From Nitzschia sp. DOCU1 (lineage: Eukaryota; Bacillariophyta; Bacillariophyceae; Bacillariales; Bacillariaceae), in NCBI GenBank assembly GCA_951394045.1, contig OX595986.1, positions 4,059,534 through 4,123,533 of the forward strand: DNA of 64,000 bases, read 5' to 3'. Position 1 is the first letter of the stretch. Every line of letters begins with the position of its first letter. Positions 51,856 to 63,607 of the stretch are shown here, piece by piece. The translations under genes and the position numbers were made by a program. Under the pieces are notes generated by a model that ran no database searches, was not told the DNA's origin, and worked only from the letters and a program-made list of their open reading frames with translations.

Positions 51856-53599
51856 ATGGGATTGGAAGGCGAAAAACGGCTGATTCCCCTCGAGGATGGG
51901 AACAAGAAATATGGGGCAACGGGCGGTGGCTACGACGCGTCGATGCACATGCAGACGTACACCGCCGGTGAAGATTCCAGCCGACTGGCAGAAATGGCAA
52001 AGGAATTCGGGCTAGCCCGTCAACGTCAACCTCGTCAGAATGTGCGGGGACGTGTACCGCTTCCGCTCAACAAGTTGAATGAATTTGTAGTCGGGCGAAT
52101 GTTGGATCCTGGATTTGCCGATGTTCGAATGCGATCCATCTACACGTCGCATACCGAGTTTTTCGACGGCGATTTTGATGAAGAAGGAGAGCGTTTACTG
52201 AACCGACTTCCCAGTTGGAGGGAGGATCAAACGGACGCAGATCCGCATGCTCATGGTATGGGGGGTGATTTAGTCTCGGCCGTCTTGGGGATCATTAAGG
52301 GTATGGTCGGTCCTGCCATTTTGTATCTGCCCCATGGATTTGCAAATGCTGGGTGGGTTTGTGCCATTCCAATCCTTATTTTGGCGACTGTTCTCTTCTT
52401 ATCAAGTAGCGCTTGTCTCCTCGACAGTTGGAAGCTGGAGAGTGAAAAGGCGGCAGCAGAGGCGACGTCTCTGGAAGGTGGGCTCCGCAGGGCCAAACGT
52501 ACCATCTTGTCGTATCCAGAGCTGGCGTATCGCGCCCTTGGACCGACGGGCGAAACAATTGTCAAAGTGGGCATTGCAGCCATGCAATCTGGAGTTTGTT
52601 TGACGTATCTCATCTTTGTTCCACAAAATCTTCATGCCAGTACAATGCAGTTGTCAGGAATGGATATTCCGCCTTCCTATTTTATGATTGTTATGCTTGT
52701 CTTTCAGATTCCCATGAGCTGGATTCGAGACATTCGAAAACTTACTGTCACAAACCTGTTGGCCAATATTTTGATTTTGTACGGTCTCATCACGTGTCTG
52801 GGGTTTGCATTCGTAAACGCTGTCGCATCGACGACCGGTCGGGACCCTATTTCCGAAATCGCTTACAAGTTCACTCACCTGGAAGCTTTCAAGTCTGGTT
52901 GGGTTTTGTTTATTGGTACAAGCGTAAGTAGAATGCTCTTTGCTCGATAACAAACGGTCTTCCTGTATGCACTGGACTTACGGCGGTCGTGGGCAGGTAC
53001 TTCTTTTCGAAGGGTCGATAACTCTTTTGGTGCCCCTACAGGAAGCTGTGTATCTCGAAGAAGATCGAAAGAAGTTTCCGTTTGTGTATCGGAGGGTAAT
53101 TCTTGGCATTATTGCGTTTTACGCGTTCTTTGGAATCTTTTGTTGGATGTCATTTGGAATGGATGTTCGAACTGTCATGACCACTTCACTTCCCGAAGGA
53201 GCCATGGCGACGACGGTTCAACTGGCGTATAGCATTGCTGTCATTTTCACATTTCCGCTCCAAAACTTCCCCTCCCTGGAAATTGCATGTCGTTCGATCG
53301 CCGCCGCAATGCAAAAGTCGTGCGGCAAGTCAACTTTTCAGAGTCGAAGCGTCATTTCGTCCGTACTTGTGTGTCTTTTGGCAGCTGTTGCGATTTCTAC
53401 TATGGACAGTCTCGACAAGGTGGTCAGTTTGATGGGAAGCTTGCTTGGGTGTCCATTGGCTTTCGTCATCCCGTCTCTCATTCACAACAATCTCGATTCG
53501 GAGATGTCTTCCGCACGGCGGTTGCAGAACTGGGTCGTCGCATTTCTGGGGCTGTGTGCTATGATTTCTGCTTCCATCACCACTTTGCTAAAATGGTAG
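51856..53599 (+). CDS. AAAP-family amino acid transporter (SLC36/AVT-like)
   Basis: Two exons, 51856-52923 and 52997-53599 (73-bp intron, codon boundary), give 556 aa. The start is the first ATG (51856; the frame opens at TTG 51808). A hydrophilic N-terminus of about 135 residues precedes about 11 helices. Family marks: VLGIIKGMVGPAILYLPHGF (helix 1 unwound segment), SYPELAYRALGPTGE, IFVPQNLHAS, VLLFEGSITLLVPLQEAV and FPLQNFPSLE. AAAP members move neutral amino acids with protons at vacuolar/lysosomal or plasma membranes. The GxxxGPAILxLP motif favours the SLC36/AVT3 branch; membrane and substrate are inferred. Confidence 0.88.
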
Positions 53600-54298
53600 C
53601 GTTTTAATATGTAATGATCAAAATGTTACTGTTTATGCCGTATTGTAAAGAAGAGTCATTCGTGGGTTTTGCAGCGGTGGCAAACCCCATGAACTACGGG
53701 GTTGCTTTGCCAATGGATGGGGCCCACTCACAACTATTCCGGACCTATCATACAGACAGTGTATTACATTTCAAGCTTGTGTGGGATGGAAGAACATGAG
53801 ATTTGCTTGCCCATTGAATTTGCAGTTACGAGCGTTAATATTTATTGAGTTTCCAATACACTACCTGGTAACACCGCTACCCGTTGGGCCAAGGCTATCA
53901 TGTTTTTCACCGTGGGGCTATTGATTGTTATTTAACACACGAAAGTAAGGCATATTAGATTATGGATACTATGAAAGAATGTGAACCATGATGTTCTCCA
54001 TTGTTGTATAGAAGTAAAACACACTTCGACTTCCGTTTGGACTCAGAATTACATAGAAATAAACGGCTATGAATAACGAAGTTGGGTATTCTGGAGACGT
54101 TGTCGCTTCCCTTCACATTTTGCAGTTGTTTCTCTCTGCATCCAAACAAAAACTACTACACACAATCGATTTCGGCCCATGCGGACTGTGACCTTTTAAG
54201 ATTATTATCACTTTCAAGGGATCTCCAGTATATCTCAAATAGTACATATTCCAAAAACGTATTATTCGATTGCAGAAAGATCTGTTGAAACAAAGAAA
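53600..54298. other. Intergenic, no gene seen
   Basis: A 699-bp A/T-rich spacer between two plus-strand genes; probably a 3' end and the promoter of the repeat/LRR gene. Confidence 0.45.
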
Positions 54299-57200
54299 AT
54301 GTTACGAATCAAATTACCGGTAACGTTGGTCCTTCTTCTCGCCCTGTCCAAGTTAGCATACGCTAAAGACAACACCGATCCATGCGAGATGAGCTACTCG
54401 GAAGACCAGGAAGTCGATTTGGCTGGAGACTTTACGCTTCCGATCCATTGCGTCGATCTTACGGGTTCGGACACTTCGGGTGGTGACCGAAGCGATGAAA
54501 TAGTCATGCCGGCTGCTGCCCCGATCACAATTGGTATACCTGTGGCTACACCATCAGCAGAAACAGTAGAGGAAAGAAATTCGACGCCTAACCCAACTGT
54601 AGCGTCAACTACAAACATGACATCCATTATTTCAGATGTACCTACGCTGGCACCATCCGTCCGAATGGACCGTGATATTGCTCCGCCGACGCTGGGACCA
54701 GCTTCATTCAGTCTCACAGCTCCACCTGTGGTCCCTTCGGCGGCGATATCGATGGAAAATATGTCCCCCGGGCCAGCGGCTTACCCTACAGCTCTGCCAA
54801 GTTCAGGGCCCGCCGTAGGTTCAACAGCGACGCCTGCGCTGACACCGGAAATCCAGAACAATTCGGCACCGAATGAAGATGATAGCCCCCCGACGTCGAT
54901 ATCTATACCAATCAGTGATTTCTCGCTGACTGCCGCACCTGTTGTTCACGTTTCCGACCCGATGGAGGAAAATGTATCGAGCGTGCTAACGGCGGCGCCG
55001 ACAACTTTCCCCACTTCGGTACCAACCGTAGGTTCAACAGCCACGCCGCTGACACCGGAAATCCAGAACAATTCGGCACCGAATGAAGATGATAGCCCCC
55101 CAACGTCGATATCTATACCAATCAATGATTTCTCGTTGACTGCCGCACCTGTTGTTCACGTGTCCGACCCGATGGAGGAAAATGTATCGAGCGTGCTAAC
55201 GGCGGCGCCCACAACTTTCCCCACTTCGGTACCAACCGTAGGTTCAACAGCCACGCCTACGCTAACACCGGAAGTCCAGAACTCGCCACCGAACGAAGAT
55301 GATAGACCCCCGACGTCGATATCTATACCAATCATCTCGTTGACCACTGAGCCTGTTTTCGAAGCGTCCGATCCGATTGACGAAGATTCGTCAAGCCCTT
55401 CCATCCATCCTTCCTCGCAGCCAACTGGAAGTCCGACGGGCGTTCTATCGTCGAGTCCCACCCGAGGGCAATCGTCTTCCCCTACATCCGCCTCTTCCCT
55501 TGCTCCAACTGCTGTTGTGACTGATGCTCCAACGAGTGGGCCTACCAGCGGACCAACAGGTCAACCGACCAGTGAACCGACAGCAGTTCTATCGTCAAGT
55601 CCCACACAAGTTCATTCGTCATTCCCGACATCCGTTTCGTCCCTTGCTCCAACTGTTGTGGCTGATATTCCAACCAATGGACCATCCAGTGGACCCACAG
55701 TTCAACCGACCGGCGGACCAACCAGTGGACCGACAACCGTTTTCTCGTCGAGTCCAACGCAAGTCCATTCGTTATTCCCGACATCCGTTTCGTCCCTTGC
55801 TCCTACTGATGTGACTGATATTCCAACCAGTGGACCCACAGTTCAACCGACCGGCGGACCGACCAGTGGACCGACAGCCGTTTTCTCGTCGAGTCCAACG
55901 CAAGTTCATTCGTCGTTCCCGACATCCGTATCGTCCCTTGCTCCAACTGTTATGACAGATGCTTCATCCATGGCATCAAGCTTCCCATCATTGAGCCCAA
56001 TCTCCGTTCCGACCAAAGCACCAGTGGAGCGAGCGCCAGTGGTGGGTTCACAACCGTTCCCTGACAGCAACAGGGGCGACATTGACCTCTCAGGAATCCC
56101 ATCTGACGCACCTTCTCTCATTCCGTCCGATGCACCTTCTACTTTGCCGTCGTTGCATCCAACAAAGTCGAAGAATGGCTCACAGGGCGATGGTGACATC
56201 TCGGTCCGAGACGACCTTTCGGCCATCCCATCTGACGCACCTTCTCTCATTCCGTCCGATGCACCTTCTACTTTAAGCCCAATCTCCGTTCCGACCAAAG
56301 CACCAGTGGAGCGAGCGCCAGTGGTGGGTTCACAACCGTTCCCTGACAGCAACAGGGGCGACAATGACCTCTCAGGAATCCCATCTGACGCACCTTCTCT
56401 TATTCCATCGGATGCTCCTTCTACTTTGCCGTCGTTGCATCCAACAAAGTCGAAGAATGGCTCACAGGGCGATGGTGACATCTCGGTCCGAGACGACCTT
56501 TCGGCCATCCCATCTGACGCACCTTCTCTCATTCCGTCCGATGCACCTTCTACTTTAAGCCCAATCTCCGTTCCGACCAAAGCACCAGTGGAGCGAGCGC
56601 CAGTGGTGGGTTCACAACCGTTCCCTGACAGCAACAGGGGCGACATTGACCTCTCAGGAATCCCATCTGACGCACCTTCTCTCATTCCGTCCGATGCTCC
56701 TTCTACTTTGCCGTCGTTGCATCCAACAAAGTCGAAGAATGGTTCACAAGGCGATGGTGACATCTCGGTCCGAGACGACCTTTCGGCGATCCCATCTGAC
56801 GCACCTTCTCTCATTCCGTCCGATGCACCTTCTACTTTAAGCCCAATCTCCGTTCCGACCAAAGCACCAGTGGAGCGAGCGCCAGTGGTGGGTTCACAAC
56901 CGTTCCCTGACAGCAACAGGGGCGACATTGACCTCTCAGGAATCCCATCTGACGCACCTTCTCTCATTCCGTCCGATGCTCCTTCTACTTTGCCGTCGTT
57001 GCATCCAACAAAGTCGAAGAATGGCTCACAGGGCGATGGTGACATCTCGGTCCGAGACGACCTTTCGGCGATCCCATCTGACGCACCTTCTCTCATTCCG
57101 TCCGATGCACCTTCTACTTTAAGCCCAATCTCCGTTCCGACCAAAGCACCAGTGGAGCGAGCGCCAGTGGTGGGTTCACAACCGTTCCCTGACAGCAACA

Positions 57201-59754
57201 GGGGCGACATTGACCTCTCAGGAATCCCATCTGACGCACCTTCTCTCATTCCGTCCGATGCTCCTTCTACTTTGCCGTCGTTGCATCCAACAAAGTCGAA
57301 GAATGGCTCACAGGGCGATGGTGACATCTCGGTCCGAGACGACCTTTCGGCGATCCCATCTGACGCACCTTCTCTCATTCCGTCCGATGCACCTTCTACT
57401 TTAAGCCCAATCTCCGTTCCGACCAAAGCACCAGTGGAGCGAGCGCCAGTGGTGGGTTCACAACCGTTCCCTGACAGCAACAGGGGCGACATTGACCTCT
57501 CAGGAATCCCATCTGACGCACCTTCTCTTATTCCGTCGGATGCTCCTTCTACTTTGCCGTCGTTGCATCCAACAAAGTCGAAGAATGGTTCACAAGGCGA
57601 TGGCGACATCTCGGTCAGAGACGACCTTTCGGCGATCCCATCTGACGCACCTTCTCTTATTCCGTCCGACGCTCCTTCCACGTTGCCGTCGTTGCATCCA
57701 ACCCGGCGCCCTTCGCTCCCTCCTGCCTATGGTTTGACAAGAGCACCAACCGTGCCCGCGAATGTTCCTGAGTCGGCTATCCCATCTGACGCACCTTCTC
57801 TTATTCCGTCGGATGCTCCTTCTACTTTGCCGTCGTTGCATCCAACAAAGTCGAAGAATGGTTCACAAGGCGATGGCGACATCTCGGTCAGAGACGACCT
57901 TTCGGCGATCCCATCTGACGCACCTTCTCTCATTCCGTCCGACGCTCCTTCCACGTTGCCGTCGTTGCATCCAACCCGGCGCCCTTCGCTCCCTCCTGCC
58001 TATGGTTTGACAAGAGCACCAACCGTGCCCGCGAATGTTCCTGAGTCGGCTATCCCATCTGACGCACCTTCTCTTATTCCGTCGGATGCTCCTTCTACTT
58101 TGCCGTCGTTGCATCCAACAAAGTCGAAGAATGGTTCACAAGGCGATGGCGACATCTCGGTCAGAGACGACCTTTCGGCGATCCCATCTGACGCACCTTC
58201 TCTTATTCCGTCCGATGCTCCTTCCACGTTGCCGTCGTTGCATCCAACCCGGCGCCCTTCGCTCCCTCCTGCCTATGGTTTGACAAGAGCACCAACCGTG
58301 CCCGCGAATGTTCCTGAGTCGGCTCTCCCATCTGACGCACCTTCTCTTATTCCGTCGGATGCTCCTTCTACTTTGCCGTCGTTGCATCCAACAAAGTCGA
58401 AGAATGGTTCACAAGGCGATGGCGACATCTCGGTCAGAGACGACCTTTCGGCGATCCCATCTGACGCACCTTCTCTTATTCCGTCCGACGCTCCTTCCAC
58501 GTTGCCGTCGTTGCATCCAACTCACCACCCGACGACTTCTCCGTCGGTCATTCCTTCTGACGCACCTTCTCTCATACCGTCCGATGGTCCTTCCACTCCG
58601 CCGACGTTGTTTCCTACCCACCACCCAACCACGCTCCCCACGCCTTATCCATCGTCAAAACCAACGCCATATCGATCTTCCTCGCCATCTTCAAGTCCGT
58701 CTCAAGTTCATTCCAATCATCCTACTTCGAGTCCCACGCCCAGTCCTACCAGTAAACCCAGCAAAGTTCCCACGGGATCGCCGTCGTCGAGCCCTTCGAC
58801 CAATGCCCCTTCAGGCAGTCCTTCATACGCCGGTACAGCCCCTCCAACTTTCCCTTGTAATATGTCGTATGAAGCTCGAAAGATTCAAATCGCTAGCACA
58901 GTGGTGGCCCTTTCAGGGATCGAGGGTTTTGACGATGTTGAACAACCAGTCTATCGTGCGTACTCCTGGATAGTGGACGAGGATGGTCTGGTACTTTGCC
59001 CCGGTGACTCAAATTTGGAACAACGGTATATTCTTGCGCTGTTCTATTTTATAACAGGCGGGGACAAATGGATCAAATGCCGAAGAGATGGTTTGGCGCC
59101 CTGCGATGGCCAAAACTTTCTGAGTGACTCCAATGAGTGCGATTGGGGTGGCGTCACCTGCAACGATTCCAACCAAGTTATGAAGCTGAATTTAGGTGAG
59201 AAAAGAGAGTATATTCTGATGCACAGAAGCCGTTGCCTGTCACTCACCGTACTTGTTGACCTCTTGTAGACGAATATAATTTAAAGGGTCCCATACCGAA
59301 TGAAATTTACGGGCTCCAGCAGTTGACGGAGTTGGACCTTGACAGCAATACAATGACCGGATGGATCCCATCTTGGCTGGGTTCTATGGCATCTTTGGAG
59401 TTCCTTGATCTCGATCGAAATGTCTTTTCTGGACCCATCCCAGAGGAATTGTACGACTCGACCTCGCTTCGTTTCATTGACATCGACCATAACATTCTGT
59501 CAGGGGGGATTTCAACAAAGATAGGAACGATGTCTCAGCTGGTATTCTACCAAGTGGATTTTAATCAAATTATTGGTACTATCCCGACAGAAGTTGGAAA
59601 CTTGGAGAACCTGCAATATTTCTCTGTTTTCGGAAATGGTTTTTCGGATGGCGCCATGATTCCCGAGGGTATGTGTGGTAACGGTATTCAAATCTACGCC
59701 AATTGTGACATGTGCGAGGGACTTGGAGACTGCTGTACGCACTGTCTGCCATAA
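54299..59754 (+). CDS. Secreted Pro/Ser/Thr-repeat protein with C-terminal leucine-rich repeats
   Basis: Two exons, 54299-59195 and 59270-59754 (74-bp intron), give 1,793 aa. A signal peptide (PVTLVLLLALSKLAYA) is followed by about 1,500 low-complexity residues built from DAPS/LIPSDAPST, SxPT and PTSxPT motifs. These include three 70-aa repeats (about 54838-55265) and the 837-aa array at 55991-58501. The C-terminus has a Cys-flanked cap (CDWGGVTCND) and plant-type LRRs (NLKGPIPNEIYGLQQLTELD, GPIPEELYDSTSLRFIDID, GTIPTEVGNLENLQ), closing with a Cys-rich end (CDMCEGLGDCCTHC). Such Pro/Thr-rich LRR proteins are common in diatoms and presumably glycosylated at the wall or surface. Adhesion or wall function is inferred. 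Confidence 0.85.
55991..57682 (+). repeat. Coding tandem array A: six 282-bp units
   Basis: Six units of exactly 94 codons begin at 55991, 56273, 56555, 56837, 57119 and 57401. Each has a 35-aa linker (LSPISVPTKAPVERAP...) and a 59-aa core that starts and ends with IPSDAPSLIPSDAPST. Units differ by only a few, mostly silent, bases. Confidence 0.92.
57683..58501 (+). repeat. Coding tandem array B: three 273-bp units
   Basis: Three units of 91 codons at 57683, 57956 and 58229. They share the 59-aa core of array A but carry a different 32-aa linker (LPSLHPTRRPSLPPAYGL...). Confidence 0.92.
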
Positions 59755-59966
59755 TAATGAAATGGAAGGGCCTCGTGAAACCAAGAAAAGTTCCATGTTG
59801 CGCTCGTTGGCATGGATTGACATACACTTTCATCAAGTCAGGGATTGTTGCAACCTCTGGCCATTCACCGAATCCGAATTTTTCGAGCCAGAAAAGCAAC
59901 TCTCCTGTGCTGTTCTTACTAATGTAACTGTAACTTAGTCGACGTATATAGAGTTCATAACCAAAT

Positions 59967-61106
59967 CTACCAAGTCGATTCGTCATGTCTTGTCGACCAT
60001 TCCTCTCTCAAGTATATACGACGGAAACATGATTCGATCTCTTGAATTGTACGTTGCTTGGCTTTCTCTTCGGTAAAATGCGTCATATTCATCTCGTGGT
60101 AGTGATTCGTTTTTGACTTGACGCTATTGCGTACAACAAAGTCGTTCGCGTGTCTTTTATCGCCTACGACTGTCACTGTCATGTTGTCCCAACCAACATA
60201 TTTCCCGGCTTCTACATTGCCATAACGAAAGTCGTGTTGACTATTACAATTTCCGTAGCCCTCATAGAAATTAGGGCCCTGGTCAAACATGAACGCAATG
60301 AATGCGTACTTGAGAGCCCCCGGCCCGGTTGCACGGGGAACGTATTGATTGTCGACATCATTCAATGTGTACAGCCGCTGGATGGTTTTGTGGACAACAA
60401 GGTAGAACAGAGGATGATGTGGTACGGCTGCCATAAAGTACTGACTCAACCAGCCTCCACTTTCGACAACAAAGAAAGCTTCATCTGAGTCAGCAATAGC
60501 CCGGCCATTTTCAAACTTGTCGTTGGGGGCAGTATCGAAATCCGTGTAAATACCTCCATATTCCCAAAGTACCAGAGCCCGCCACAGATCAGCCTTTCCT
60601 GCTCCAGATAATAGACAATGAACAACCTTGGGAAGCTCTGGAAACTCTGGCCAGTATCTATGCAGTAATGAATCGACAGCGGCATCATTGTGAATCAAGA
60701 CAGAATAACCGGGAAAACGCCACTTGTCGATCGTTTTCAAAAAATGCTTCGTGACACATCTGGACTTGACAGTTATGTGCACAATCTTCGGTATCGAGGT
60801 GGCGCTTGTATTTGTTGACAGCGATTCTCCAAAAAGGCGGGTATCTTGTGCCAAATAGAGCCCATCAGGACACGAGGTTTCAGGTTGAGCGTCAACAAAG
60901 TCCAAAAGGCTCTTTCCATCACGGTGTTCAAACCTCTCGACGAGATGCGACGATGATGCACCAGTCGGCAATATTGATGCAGTTTCAAGATCTGGGAGTA
61001 TTCTGAGAAGATCCCGCGACCCCGTGATCTGGAAACGAGCCCACGCCAAGAAGCCAACGACAAATGCACCACGAACAAGTACTAATCCCGGCTTTGTAGG
61101 TTTCAT
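59967..61106 (-). CDS. GT32-type (DXD sugar-binding) glycosyltransferase
   Basis: A 379-aa type II membrane protein. The frame opens at TTG 61211; the first ATG is 61106 (MKPTKPGLVLVRGAFVVGFL), which starts a signal-anchor. The GT32/OCH1-like domain shows PKIVHITVKSRCVTKHFL, YSVLIHNDAAVD, AGKADLWRALVLWEYGGIY and the metal-binding TDFDTAP, then TGPGALKYAF. Relatives (OCH1, IPC mannosyltransferases) use GDP-mannose or other sugar nucleotides in the Golgi. Donor and acceptor are not known here. Convergent with the LRR gene, divergent from the small plastid protein. Confidence 0.85.
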   Translation of the reverse strand: MKPTKPGLVLVRGAFVVGFLAWARFQITGSRDLLRILPDLETASILPTGASSSHLVERFEHRDGKSLLDFVDAQPETSCPDGLYLAQDTRLFGESLSTNTSATSIPKIVHITVKSRCVTKHFLKTIDKWRFPGYSVLIHNDAAVDSLLHRYWPEFPELPKVVHCLLSGAGKADLWRALVLWEYGGIYTDFDTAPNDKFENGRAIADSDEAFFVVESGGWLSQYFMAAVPHHPLFYLVVHKTIQRLYTLNDVDNQYVPRATGPGALKYAFIAFMFDQGPNFYEGYGNCNSQHDFRYGNVEAGKYVGWDNMTVTVVGDKRHANDFVVRNSVKSKTNHYHEMNMTHFTEEKAKQRTIQEIESCFRRIYLREEWSTRHDESTW

Positions 61107-61590
61107 ACTGTCAACACGAAATACCAAGAATCCCAATAGACATTTGTTTCGGCAATGTCCATTGCTGATGTTGTCGAGTTGGACGCCAGAAAACAAGATC
61201 AAAGGATACAAAACAAGGTGGAGGGAATTTTCTTTTTATGGGTCGTTGGCGCACCTCTCGGCATGCTAACGGTAGCGGTTTTTTCTAGCAGAGACGGCGT
61301 GCGTGATTGATTTGCCGGGACAGACAAGTCAAAGTACTTACTTAGTGCTTAATTCATCACAAACGTCATTCAACGATAAACTGGTACCAAAAGTGTGCGA
61401 TGATGAGCGTGGCGGCCACGCACGTGGTTGACATCGGCTTTGCCGCATCCGCCTAACTGATAACTACTTCATCTCGCGCAGCCAAGCACCATGGACGTCA
61501 TGAGAACCCTTTCTGGCTCCCCACGGGTCCCTGATATCTGTTACCAACAACAACATCCTTTGGACCGCTTGCCTTTCGTAATTTGAAGCC
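61107..61590. promoter_or_regulatory. Shared promoter, GT32 / small plastid protein
   Basis: A 484-bp head-to-head spacer with GACGTCAT at 61495-61502, about 90 bp before the plus-strand ATG, and ACGTCATT near 61366. Confidence 0.45.
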
Positions 61591-61824
61591 ATGAAGCTTT
61601 CGATCGCCACTCTTTTGTTGATGCCTGCCATGGCGGCGGCCTTCATTCCTACTCAGCCTCGCGCCTTTGTCCCGTCATCGTTAAACGCTGGCGCCCCCGC
61701 CAAGAGCAAAGAGGAAGATCTCGAATTGACGCGAAAAGTCATTGCCAGCTTCATGGGAGATGACGTCGAAGAGAAGCCGAAGGAGGAGCCTGCAAAGGAA
61801 GAGGAGCCCGCTAAAGAGGAGTAA
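61591..61824 (+). CDS. Small predicted plastid protein, unknown function
   Basis: A 77-aa protein in one exon. It begins with a signal peptide ending MAAA/FIP, the classic diatom plastid-import motif, then a short transit stretch (PTQPRAFVPSSLNAGAP). The mature part is tiny: one helix (KEEDLELTRKVIASFMGDD) and a Lys/Glu/Pro tail with two KEEPAKEE-type repeats. No family is recognised. Its small size and acidic tail recall minor photosystem or stroma-associated peptides, but nothing in the sequence proves it. Confidence 0.65.
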   Translation: MKLSIATLLLMPAMAAAFIPTQPRAFVPSSLNAGAPAKSKEEDLELTRKVIASFMGDDVEEKPKEEPAKEEEPAKEE

Positions 61825-62589
61825 ACCAAGATCCAAACACCTGATGGGTCGAATAATTTTGGGACTTGCTCGACTTCGATGGGGAAACCTGGCGAGTGGT
61901 GCTGGAAGTATCCAATCATTGATCCAGTCATTGATTGTGGTATCGTCAGTAAAACACGAGAAATGACTCCAAAATGTTTTAAATGATAGAGGCTACTGTC
62001 AATGCGAAAGCACACGATTTTTGCCGTCGGGTTTGCCCATGCGTTGTTTGGCTCTAGCTAGAAGCATTTTGACGTTGGACTAGAAGGCAAGCCTTACTGA
62101 ATCTCGTGTAAATCAAGGACGCAAGCAAGGTTGCAAATGTCAGTGGCTTAATCTGTGCTACTAGTGAACTATTAGTAGACCTACTTCCTTCGACTGAGGG
62201 AGCAAGACGATTTTGAGTGCCGAGCTCTGCAACAAATTGCCCTGGACAGCTCCGCGTGGTAACTATGAAAGCAACAACACAATTCGTCCTCCTCATAGAC
62301 AAATGTGGTCTATCTATGGTCTAGCTAGAGATCTGTGGTAGAATATGATAGCTGCCAGGGTAGTTTGCCCCTTTTATTCGCTTTCCCCCGAATTCCCTTG
62401 CATTTGCCCAAAATTTGACAATGATGATACGTTCCGCCGCTTTTTGGCAAGAGGAGACGCTATCAACATAAAGTATCCGCCTCTTGATCTATGGTCGGCC
62501 AATTACTACAGTGGGCATTCTAGGAACTTATCGATAGCATTTGATTCATTCGGGGCGGCTCGTTTAAGTTTTTTCAAAGGCGTAAACGT
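61825..62589. other. Intergenic, no gene seen
   Basis: 765 bp between two plus-strand genes; short open frames only. Confidence 0.45.
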
Positions 62590-63585
62590 ATGTCATTTTC
62601 CTTCAACTTTCTGCCTCCTGAAAACGAAGCCGAGGAGCCTGTCAACAATAGTAACAGTGTCACTGTACCCACCACGGAAAGCAAACCTTTTGCGTGGACA
62701 CAAAATCTGGTTGCCAAGTTTCGCGACCTCATCGCTTTGTCGCCTCCGCCGCCCCATGATTGGATCGCCTTTGGTGATGACGACAATGAAGAAAAAGCAA
62801 TGAGCGCTCTGGCACGGATCCGCGAACGGTCGAACTGCAACAACAACTATCGAGGAACGGACTTGGTTCCAGGAGTTTATGAAGGTGGTGATGTGGTTTG
62901 GGAGTGCAGCGTCGACCTCTGTCGGTATCTTCGAGAGAACAGGATCCCAGTCAGGGGGCACGTCCTCGAGCTTGGATGCGGCCACGGTCTGCCTGGATGT
63001 TGGGTCCTGCAACAGGCCAAAAGGTTGGGAGACAATTCAACCTATGTCTTCTTCACGGATTTCAACGAGTTTGTACTGGACAGCACCATGTCAAACATCT
63101 TCCTAAATGTCCAACCGGTTGAGGAAATCACCGGCGACAAGGATGTGCAGCAAGGTTCGCATCAGGAAGACCTTGCGCTTTGGCTCTCGCAACACGCACC
63201 GTTGGGCTCGGGAGATTGGAATGCACTATCGAAATTGCTAGAAGACGCTAGCACCGACGAAAGTATATTTCTTCCCGAGGGAGTTCCTCGCGACGGCATG
63301 TTCGATTTCATCCTCGCCGCCGAAACGACGTACTCGACAGTGGCTGCATACGATACTGCTCGGTTCATCACAAAGCACCTAAGACGGGACAATGGTGTTG
63401 CCTACGTGGCGACTAAACGATACTATTTTGGAGTTGGAGGTGGCTCGGATGCCTTACGAGAAGGGATTCGAACTCTGGTAGGGCCGGGTGGTGACGTCTT
63501 GGACGTCGAAACGCTGCAAGTCTACGACAATGGCGCGGGCAATATCCGCGAGTTACTTTGTGTGAAGAAGAGACGTGGCGCATGA
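62590..63585 (+). CDS. METTL18/HPM1-like protein-histidine methyltransferase
   Basis: A 331-aa protein, single exon, clear ATG. The class I methyltransferase domain has DLVPGVYEGGDVVWECSVDL (the substrate-side block of METTL18), SAM motif HVLELGCGHGLPG, FTDFNEFVLD, and AAETTYSTVAAYDT followed by VATKRYYFGVGGG, close to human KAHYFGVGGG. METTL18/Hpm1 methylates a histidine of ribosomal protein uL3 and tunes translation. The first 75 residues are variable and acidic. Cytosolic or nuclear. The uL3 substrate is inferred from the family. Confidence 0.88.
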   Translation: MSFSFNFLPPENEAEEPVNNSNSVTVPTTESKPFAWTQNLVAKFRDLIALSPPPPHDWIAFGDDDNEEKAMSALARIRERSNCNNNYRGTDLVPGVYEGGDVVWECSVDLCRYLRENRIPVRGHVLELGCGHGLPGCWVLQQAKRLGDNSTYVFFTDFNEFVLDSTMSNIFLNVQPVEEITGDKDVQQGSHQEDLALWLSQHAPLGSGDWNALSKLLEDASTDESIFLPEGVPRDGMFDFILAAETTYSTVAAYDTARFITKHLRRDNGVAYVATKRYYFGVGGGSDALREGIRTLVGPGGDVLDVETLQVYDNGAGNIRELLCVKKRRGA

Positions 63586-63607
63586 AATCGATCGATCGAG
63601 CGTTTAC

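Noticed and set aside
55906..57681. 591-codon open frame antisense to the repeat protein
   Set aside because: It is the mirror of the tandem array: a stop-free antisense frame in one 282-bp unit is copied into every unit. It starts inside the array, has no domain, and the sense strand encodes a signal peptide and LRRs.
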